A stretch of 64,000 nucleotides of DNA from NCBI GenBank assembly GCA_039000515.1, contig JBCFYV010000012.1, positions 42,596,355-42,660,354 of the forward strand, written 5' to 3'. This document shows, one piece after another, positions 56,780 through 64,000 of the stretch. A program made the translations under genes and the position numbers. Positions within the stretch are counted from its first letter, which is position 1, and each line of letters begins with the position of its first letter. This DNA comes from Timema cristinae. Its lineage: Eukaryota; Arthropoda; Insecta; Phasmatodea; Timematidae. The notes under the pieces are model-generated. The model had not been told where the DNA came from, made no database searches, and worked only from the letters and a program-made list of their open reading frames with translations.

Positions 56780-57130
56780 TGGCCTCAGTGGTCTTGAGGT
56801 AATGGGCTCTCCTTAGGACTCAATGCTCATGGGTTCAAACCCAAATGAGATGGAAGAATTTTTCAAGAGCGATAAAAATCCGTAGTACAACTGCTTTCGG
56901 AGAGGAAGTAAAGATCCGCTGGTCCTATGTCCTATGTCGATTGTGATATGTAAAGCTTAAATTAATTTGAAAATAATTTTCCAAAAATATTAAATGTTCT
57001 TTCTCCTTCGCTAGTAAAATTTCAGTACGTAAAGCAACGGGAAACCCCCACACTTTCAGGAATTCCTTAGTACAAGTGCTTTCTACCAGATGGTGCGGAC
57101 AGCCATCACCAGCTGAAAGTCATCACAAAA
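56780..57130 (+). mobile_element. tRNA-derived SINE (family F)
   Basis: TGGCCTCAGTGGTCTTGAGG (A-box region) and GGGTTCAAACCC (B box, near-perfect) at 56780-56845, then a body with AATCCGTAGTACAACTGC and, further on, GCAACGGGAAACCCCCAC and CCTTAGTACAAGTGCTTTC. The second half repeats wording from the first (GTACAAGTGCTTTC vs GTACAACTGCTTTC), suggesting a dimeric or re-inserted structure. Confidence 0.65.
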
Positions 57131-57690
57131 CATTTAACTGTTTTTGTCCTCCACATTAGACGTGAAATAGTAGTAGCTATAATTATCGTAAATATAATGT
57201 TAGAAAATAGTCAATAGTTATTAGAATTTTTTTATTTTTTATTTTGGCCAAGTGAAGTTTAAATATTATCAGATTAGTAGTAAAAATCATGAGAACGTAT
57301 ACAAAATATAGAAGGCTACGTACTCTTTGTTAGTTAAAATAAATACATTAACATTAATAAATGGTGATAAATAACACAGAGGTCTTAGATTATACCCTGT
57401 AGTTGGGTAGCTGCTATTAGATTTATGTCGTTCTCACATGTTTTTTCCACTAATCTGTATAATAGCTATAGCCATTTTTGTAGTTTATTTGTACTTAGCC
57501 AACTAACGATCCTACAATGACACTTCTGCTTATAGTATTTTGGGAGAGGACAGATTATCAATATTTATGGCAAAAAAAAATATTTATTTTGGGAACGGCT
57601 TACTTTCTATTACTCTTATTTATCAATTAACCACTCTTGCATTATCTTGCGGAGCGGCTAAAATACAGGCGTAGCACATTATAACTAATG
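57131..57690. other. AT-rich spacer
   Basis: Nothing recognised. Confidence 0.5.
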
Positions 57691-57835
57691 TTATTATATT
57701 AGCACCACGTCTTACTACCCGTTCGGTTATACGCACTTACGCTAATGTGTAAGGGTAGGTGATTGTGAGATGAATGGAGGACCTACAGTTTAACGTGGAA
57801 TCCAAACCACGGTGGAGGCCTGGCATTCCCCACAT
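57691..57835 (-). mobile_element. Short SINE (family E) with 12-bp target duplication
   Basis: Same 5' end, B-box-like GGTTTGGATTCC and 3' tail as the copy at 41753-41892. Flanked by TTATAACTAATG (57679-57690) and TTATAGCTAATG (57836-57847), 11 of 12 identical. Having the same 5' end as the other copy argues that ~140 bp is its full length. Confidence 0.88.
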
Positions 57836-57847
57836 TTATAGCTAATG

Positions 57848-59284
57848 AAATCTATATGAAATCATTTTTGAAAATTATTATAAGGGATTAATTTTTTTAC
57901 AGCATTTAATAATATAATTTCTTCATGAATTAGTCAAGCACACAATTTTTTATGTGGCTGGCATTTCAAATAATAATATAATAATTTAGTCAATGTAATA
58001 CGCTGTATTTTACTAGTTAAATTTTATATGGCTGTGTCCACTAATCATAACGTTAAAGGAGCTAATATATGCCTGAACAGTACAGCCATAGTAAGCCAAA
58101 CCCTAGAAAAGTAATCTCACTATATAAGAAATATTAGAAGATAAGAACATAAAATTGGTGTTTCTGGCATTAACAGAGCGACATATCTTATATACTATGT
58201 AGGCCCTATTATATTATAAATAAACTGCTAAGAAAGTTTGATATAAACATATAAAAGGAACAAACAGTTTTTAAAATGAAAAAAGAACACAGTTTACACT
58301 TTACATTGCTGCCATTGAACAAAGAGTTGATGGTTGACTCTTTAAGAAATTCGATCATTACCTTTCAATCCCCCGACCTAAGTTTCATTCTATCGGAACT
58401 CATCAGGAGGGAATGTGAAACGCGCAATGATTATCACGATCTTTAAAAAATTTAAATGCAAAATAAACTTATTTACATACTAATGCACAAAGATAAATAA
58501 GTATTGTGAATTTCAGACTAAGACGTCCCTTTCGAAGATTAGACTATAATTAACTGTGATCTAATTTTCAAAATTGGTTTTTACATTATAAAACTTTATT
58601 GTATCATTTTAGATTTTTCTTTTTGTATAAATGGGAAATAATTTATGAAAGAACACACTACGTACACTCTATTGATCCAGTGCCCACTAAATCACCACTT
58701 TGAAACAAGAGATTGTAACTGAGAGGATAATTAGGTAGACAATTAACAATAGTTGGCATGGAAAGGGATATTGAAAAATTAATAATATATCAAAGCCACC
58801 TAATATACTTTGTAACGATTTAAGTATCTTCCTCTCTGCCAAAGACGGCATTGGAAATTTAAATTTATCCCGTAAGTGCAAGTTGGCCTATGATGTTAAG
58901 TTAGATTTAGTTGCATTCATTTAGCTTGTAGGTCCGGCTAACCGTTTAAAGAAAGTGCGTCAAATAAAATCTACGCGTATTTTCATGACTGTACAGTGTA
59001 CATCAATAAATCAATGTATTTACACCATTATGACAGGTCATTCGAGGTCACAAATAGATGGTTGAGATCTCTAAATAAGGTTATTAAGTTGTTAATGATT
59101 GAAATAAATCACAAAATGTACGAACTCTTGGTGTGATTTAAAACAAACTTGTAATTTAGACACGTACCATATTAAAGTCAAATCAGGAAATATTTTTTGC
59201 ATGGTTATGTACGAAAATATGTTATCTGCAGCTTCATTTGCACTTTTTATTTATTATCATCACATTTATAAAATTAAGCTATCG
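57848..59284. other. AT-rich spacer
   Basis: Nothing recognised; the 64-codon minus frame at 58687-58881 has no domain. Confidence 0.45.
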
Positions 59285-59690
59285 GTATTAATAAAATGAA
59301 GAGTTTATTTGTCTGCCTGTCATGAACATTGCACGATATCAACTGCACACAATGAGCTGAAATTTTAAAATTAAGAGCTCCTGTTATGTTATATTTTTGA
59401 TTAGATATTTTAAATTTATTAAAAATGTGGCCGGAAAGAATATAATTATGGGTTAATTTTCTGTGTGTTTAATACAAAGAAAAGTGTTGCTTGGTTATAC
59501 CACTCTATGTATTACGTGGTTAACCCAGGCAACACCATATAATTCTGAGAGTTTAATAACAAAGTAAACTATGTTTGGATTTTTGAACGAGCGTAACGAG
59601 GCTCTGTTTTAACTTCGTTTTAAACATTAGTTTCAAAATAAGTGTTCCTTTATGAATATTTAATAGATATATAAAATTTAAAATGTGTCC
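59285..59690. repeat. Dispersed repeat, AATAAAATGAAGAG family
   Basis: Starts ATTAATAAAATGAAGAGTTT, then GATATCAACTGCAC and CTGAAATTTTAAAATTAAGAGC, in parallel with 6490-6600 and 40735-40860; later has GAACGAGCGTAACGAGGCTC. Possibly a non-autonomous element, class unknown. Confidence 0.5.
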
Positions 59691-59888
59691 TCATTGAATA
59701 AAAAGGAAAAAAAAAGTAGGCTAGATAGTAATACGCTCCTTTATGTTTTCCTGAAAAGACATTGACTTATACTTAGGTAAAATATGTCCTTATAATATTG
59801 GCAAAACTTACTGAATACCTATAATACATTCATGACCTGAGTTTACTTGGATGACAACTCAAAAAGTTACTAGAAATAGTCCCTAATG

Positions 59889-60698
59889 CAGTGGCGGCTC
59901 GTAGCATAAATTAGTGGATGTGCTGCTTCAGAAAATTATTAGCCTTTATTTTATTAGTGTAAAGGAAAAAAACATGTTTAAAAGAAAACTTATTCAGGAA
60001 CTTGATAAAATCTTTAAAAAAAATTCTTCTTACTTTAACTTAAATTGTTAACAGTTCAAGCTTGATCTATTCATTTAAAAATTAAATCCATTCTTCTTGT
60101 TTAAATTTGCGCAAAATGTTCAATAATTTTATCCTTGGTCTTTATATGACAATTGAGGAAATTCTTCTCCATTGAATGTACTGAAAGCACATTTAGTCTT
60201 TCTGTTAAATAAAAGAACCGAAAAAAGTGAATAAAGTAGAAGAGCTAAAGGTAGAATAATAATCTAATTCTACACACTTCTACACTTTATCACATTAAAG
60301 AATATGATACACGGTTTTTAAGCACAACACACGCTGAGTAAAAAAAAACTTCAAACATCACCAGAGCCGGCACTGCGAAAGCAACAGTGCTATCTCTACC
60401 TGGCCATCCCACCTTCCTCCCCACCCCTTTCCTATGTGCGCATTCGCACTACAGTCAAACACCACGTCGCTGGCACTGTGAAGCGCACAACTCCATACAA
60501 AGATGTTTTTTATATTTTTCATAAACTGGGGAATTTCTACTGACGTACTGACATTAAGCTTAAAGAATATATATTGTACTACAAAATTAAAGAAATAATT
60601 AAAGAAAAAAGGACTCATTATATTAAATGTTATTGATAATATCAAGTGGAAATGGGGGGTGCTGCACTTCTGCAGTGCCTATACACGAGCCGCCACCG
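59889..60698 (-). mobile_element. hAT element derivative, internally deleted
   Basis: Ends are inverted repeats of hAT type: CAGTGGCGGCTCGTAG at 59889 and, on the other strand from 60698, CGGTGGCGGCTCGTGT, both followed by a GTG/GCTGC-type block. Inside is a fragment of a hAT transposase (60083-60202). Candidate 8-bp flanks (CCCTAATG and CGTATCCC) do not match, so either the ends have eroded or the duplication was lost. Confidence 0.75.
60083..60202 (-). pseudogene. hAT transposase C-terminal (dimerisation) fragment
   Basis: The minus strand reads ERLNVLSVHSMEKNFLN, then KDKIIEHFAQI-stop-TRRMDL, the familiar ending of many insect and vertebrate hAT proteins (ERL..LS..S.EK....D..I..FA..K.RR). 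Only ~40 codons survive, with a stop before TRR, between the two inverted ends of the 0.8-kb derivative; the RNase-H-like catalytic region is gone. Confidence 0.7.
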
Positions 60699-61569
60699 CG
60701 TATCCCTAGACCAAGAGCTGACATGGCTCAATTTGGATGACTGTAATTAAAACGTAAGGTAATATATGAATTTGATAGTTATATATAGTAATTAAGGCCA
60801 ATATTATTTATAAATTTATTTTAGATCGGACACAGTGCTTATCTATCATATTATTCCACTTAAAAAAATATTATTCACAGCACTTTCACAAATGGTGAAT
60901 AAAATAGCTTAAAAATGGCAGCTGACGAATTTAAACTATGTGATTGAGCGTGGTGGAAACAAGCTCTTTACAATAATGTACCCACGCAGTGGATAAATAT
61001 ATTTTATTCATTTAAATATTTTGAAAAACTATTAAATAATCATAAAATAATTTATTATAAAAAAAGAAAAGTATTTTCTTTTTTCCAAGCAAATGCGGTG
61101 CCTGTATTAAAAGGTATTAAAGTATGCACTATACTACACATCATAGATAACATTTAAAGAGATTAAGTACATTTAATTATGTTTAAAATACCTTATTGTT
61201 TCAAATTGAGTAAAAACGTTTATTAAATTTATGAAACAGTGTAAGAAATCTTAAGTTTACTTAATTAAAAATTTAAAATATAACATATAACTAAAAAAAA
61301 CTTAACATTTATAACAAAACCGTGATCTTTTAAAAGTGTTGGCAACCCAAAACCTAAACATATGAGTTTTTAATTGTCATACATGAACAAATTCTACATG
61401 AAGTGTGCGGTCTCTTCAGGAACCCATGAAGTTATAATTGACCTTCCAATGTCAACATATTCCCCAACCCTGGCCTAGCGTATAAATTATATTTTAATGT
61501 TGAAATAGATGGCAAGACTGATGTATTAAACCACGAAAGCAACTGTCATTCACTCTGAATGTAATGTAT
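60699..61569. other. AT-rich spacer
   Basis: Nothing recognised. Confidence 0.5.
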
Positions 61570-61855
61570 AATTGAATATTGTATGAACCGCTTCAGAGGC
61601 CACATGATCTAAGTCGTCACTCTAGCAATATTTTAGATTGCAGGTGATGGGTAGATTAGTTTTCAAATCTCAGTAAAGTGCACTGAGGGGGAGGGGATTT
61701 ATCCTAATTGGTTTTCCATCCTCCATCCACGTAAATTTGGGTATACTACCTCTAAATTCAACCTTACTCATCCTCAACCATATGGAATAAGCCTAATTAG
61801 TTCATATTAGTATAGCCCGAACTGATAATAAAACACGGTGTTAAAAAAGAGTATT
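61570..61855 (+). mobile_element. tRNA-derived SINE, diverged
   Basis: GCTTCAGAGGCCACATGATCTAAG is a decayed Ser/Leu-type head as in 22851, followed by TTATCCTAATTGGTTTTCC, CTCCATCCACGTAAATTTGGG, TCTAAATTCAACC and the tail AGCCCGAACTGATAATAAAACACGG with an A-rich end. Confidence 0.7.
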
Positions 61856-62104
61856 TATTGTTTTTTTTATAATTTGATCGTCAAGTATATATAACAAATT
61901 AAATACCAATAAGAAATCTTAGGAGATATTTCAACTTGAAATCGAAATATAAACTTAAGTCTTTGCAAGTAGGTCTATGGTTCAAAGAACTAATAATTAA
62001 AACCAATGAACTGAAGGGACAATGGATATTAAGTTAAATATATTTTTATTCTTGTTATGTTTAATACACAATAACTATTGACTAATAATAACCAAACCAT
62101 GATT

Positions 62105-62235
62105 ATAAGCCGGCTGAGCACTGAGGTAACGGTGTGATTAAAATAAATTATGAATGTTGGGTCATTGATTTAGTAATCAGCCCCATAGTTCAACTCCTCT
62201 TTGATTATACCCAAACCGTTATTTAATAAGTGGTG
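62105..62235. mobile_element. Possible SINE head
   Basis: GGCTGAGCACTGAGGTAACGG and a following TAGTTCAACTCC have tRNA-like spacing, but no body or tail was recognised. Confidence 0.35.
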
Positions 62236-62279
62236 TCTATCGCATGGTTCGAGGCATCAAACTCTCTATATATATTGAA

Positions 62280-62765
62280 CTAGATAGCTGTTGCCGCGGC
62301 TTTGCTCGCGTGGAAGTTGATTATATACAAATACGAAAATATACATATGTATTTACAGATTAATTTAAAATATTACGTTACGTTGATGACATAACTTGAC
62401 CTCAGATCAAAAATAATGCAAGTCCGATACAAACTTTCACCCCTTTTCATCCCTTATTAAATAAAATTTCCAAAATTCCTGAAACACGTATTTATTTGTT
62501 TTACGTCAATAACCGAAATACCAAATTTTGTTTATGTAACTTTCAAAATGACGGACTTTCATACATATTATCATACATATTATCATCCCCTATTTTGACC
62601 CTTTGGGTGGAATTTTCTAAAATCCTTTCTTAGTGGGTGCCTACATAACAAAATGAATATACAGTCCGAATTTCATGCTTGTAGCCTTGATAGTTTGCGC
62701 TCGGCGATGATGAATCAGTCAGTCAGTCAGTCAATCAGGACATGTTATTTTATAAGCATAGATGT
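62280..62765 (+). repeat. Dispersed repeat, CCGCGGCTTTGCTCGCG family
   Basis: Begins TAGCTGTTGCCGCGGC and TTTGCTCGCGTGG, and ends with TGAATCAGTCAGTCAGTCAG, then ACATGTTATTTTATAAGCATAGAT. Openings and endings of this type are widespread in invertebrate interspersed repeats; the class is not certain. A 15-bp internal duplication (CATACATATTAT) lies at 62560-62585. Confidence 0.6.
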
Positions 62766-62771
62766 ACTGTA

Positions 62772-63702
62772 CTCTGAAGAAGGAGATCGGAGTTTGGATC
62801 TCCTCTGAAGAAGGAGATTGGAGTTCAGATCTCCTCTGAAGAAGGAGATCGGATTTCAGATCTTCTCTGAAGAATGAGATTGGAGTTCAGATCTCCTCTG
62901 AAGAAGAGATCGGAGTTCAGATCTTCTCTGAAGAAGGATATAGGAGTTCATATCTCCTCTGAAGAAGGAGATCGGATTTCAGATCTCCTCTGAAGAAGGA
63001 GATCGGAGTTCAGAACTTCTCTGAAGAAGGAGATCGGAGCTCAGATCTCCTCTGAAGAAGGAGATCAGAGTTCAGATCTCCTCTGAAGAAGGAAATCGGA
63101 GTTTAGATCTCCTCTGAAGAAGGATATCGGAGTTCAGATCTCCTCTGAAGAAGGAGATTGGAGTTCAGATCTTCTCTGAAGAAGGAGATCAGAGTTCAGA
63201 TCTCCTCTGAAGAAGGAGATCGGAGTTCAGATCTTCTCTGAAGGACGAGATTGGAGTTCAGATCTTCTCTGAAGAAGGAGATCGGAGTTTAGATCTTCTC
63301 TGAAGAAGGAGATCGGAGTTCAGATCTCCTCTGAAGATGGAGATCGGAGTTCAGATCTCCTCTGAAGAAGAAGATCGGAGTTCAGTTCTTCTTTGAAGAA
63401 GGAGATCGGAATTCAGATTTTCTCTGAAGAAGGAGATTGGAGTTCAGATCTCCTCTGAAGAAGGAGATTAGAGTTCAGATCTTCTCTGAAGAAGGATATT
63501 GGAGTTCAGATCTCCTCTGAAGAAGGAGATTGGAGTTCAGATCTCCTCTGAAGAAGTAGATCGGAGTTCAGTTCTTCTTTGAAGAAGGAGATCGGAGTTC
63601 AGATCTTCTCTGAAGAAGGAGATCGGAGTTCAGATCTTCTCTGAAGAAGGAGATCGAAGTTCAGATCTCCTCTGAAGAAGGAGATCGGAGTTCAGATCTC
63701 GG
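62772..63702. repeat. 31-bp tandem array, about 30 copies, built of inverted arms
   Basis: Each 31-bp unit is GGAGATC, 8 bases, GATCTCC, 9 bases. The two 7-base arms are reverse complements, so every arm can pair either forward or backward with its neighbour. Some units have GATCTTC or GATATC variants, and one unit is shortened. No coding potential; no spacers, so not a CRISPR array. Near-identity of units indicates recent spread. Confidence 0.97.
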
Positions 63703-63925
63703 TCTCGTATCAGGAACTTTTTTTACACGAATGGTTTCCCACGCTAACTACACGCAAAACAATTATTCTAGATTTAAAAATACTAATTCTTACCACTTAG
63801 TATATGTAAATTTGTGTAATGACCTGATGAGAAAGAGTAGTTGATACACGGCTGTAAGACACATGTCACACTAAATTAAGGAAACAATAAAAAAAATGCA
63901 TCAGTATTTTTATGGTTCAAGACCT
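63703..63925. other. AT-rich spacer
   Basis: Nothing recognised (about 220 bp). Confidence 0.45.
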
Positions 63926-63929
63926 AAAC

Positions 63930-64000
63930 CTTGCAATAAAAGAGAGGGGGATTCTCTAATTTCTTAAATTGATTCATCTTCCTTCACACAAACGCGGGTA
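63930..64000 (+). mobile_element. SINE body, cut by the end of the window
   Basis: CTAATTTCTTAAATTGATTC, then ATCTTCCTTCACACAAACGCGGGTA, corresponds to the TTTTTCCTAAATGG and CTCCCTCCACACAAATGCGGG blocks of family A; the tail would lie beyond position 64000. Confidence 0.6.

Noticed and set aside
60358..60645. 95-codon minus-strand open frame
   Set aside because: Phe/Asn-rich start and no domain; it lies inside the internally deleted hAT element, apart from the genuine transposase fragment.
62772..63702. Possible CRISPR array
   Set aside because: Units are directly adjacent with no variable spacers, and the setting is eukaryotic.

Overview
The window looks like arthropod nuclear DNA, most likely insect. 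It is strongly AT-rich, there is no dense coding, no open frame reads as an intact host gene, and nearly everything recognisable is a transposable element or a tandem repeat. The arthropod assignment is an inference from the style of the elements: a PIF/Harbinger transposon with a MADF-BESS partner gene, an insect-type mariner-like transposase, RTE-like LINE, Helitron, hAT and Academ-like remnants, and many tRNA-derived SINEs. No species can be named from the sequence alone.

Layout. 94-3102: a nearly complete but inactivated Harbinger transposon whose transposase (+) and MADF-BESS gene (-) are interleaved, each having an exon inside the intron of the other. 3850-4925: a mariner-like transposase pseudogene split by a 447-bp terminal-inverted-repeat insertion. 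5200-7050: tRNA-derived SINEs, two of them tied into an inverted repeat. 7400-8610: a decayed ~140-bp tandem array followed by a crisp 41-bp minisatellite. 9060-9420: an unexplained GC-richer island. 9.4-16.6 kb: mostly AT-rich DNA with scattered SINE remnants. 16.6-27.7 kb: SINEs, a 46-51-bp class of insertion that is only a SINE 3' tail, a 0.4-kb inverted pair lying 6.9 kb apart, and two satellite-like arrays. 27.7-40 kb: sparse, with a few short uncharacterised open frames. 40-43.9 kb: a Helitron N-terminal fragment, GTAAAAG-type cryptic arrays, a large CATA microsatellite invaded by a SINE, and an RTE-like LINE 3' end. 44.5-52.06 kb: a 7.5-kb transposon with ~0.5-kb terminal inverted repeats and a broken minus-strand gene carrying an XPG/FEN1-like nuclease domain, best matched to the Academ superfamily. 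53-61.9 kb: more SINEs, one tail-only insertion, and a 0.8-kb hAT derivative. 62.3-63.7 kb: a dispersed repeat and about 30 copies of a 31-bp unit built from alternating inverted arms.

The most informative signals are the reciprocal gene nesting in the Harbinger element, a shared SINE 3' tail with a conserved two-stem hairpin, and two insertions (16620-16670 and 53283-53328) that are nothing but this tail, each with a perfect 11-bp target duplication. All family assignments were made by eye from motifs. No database search was run.
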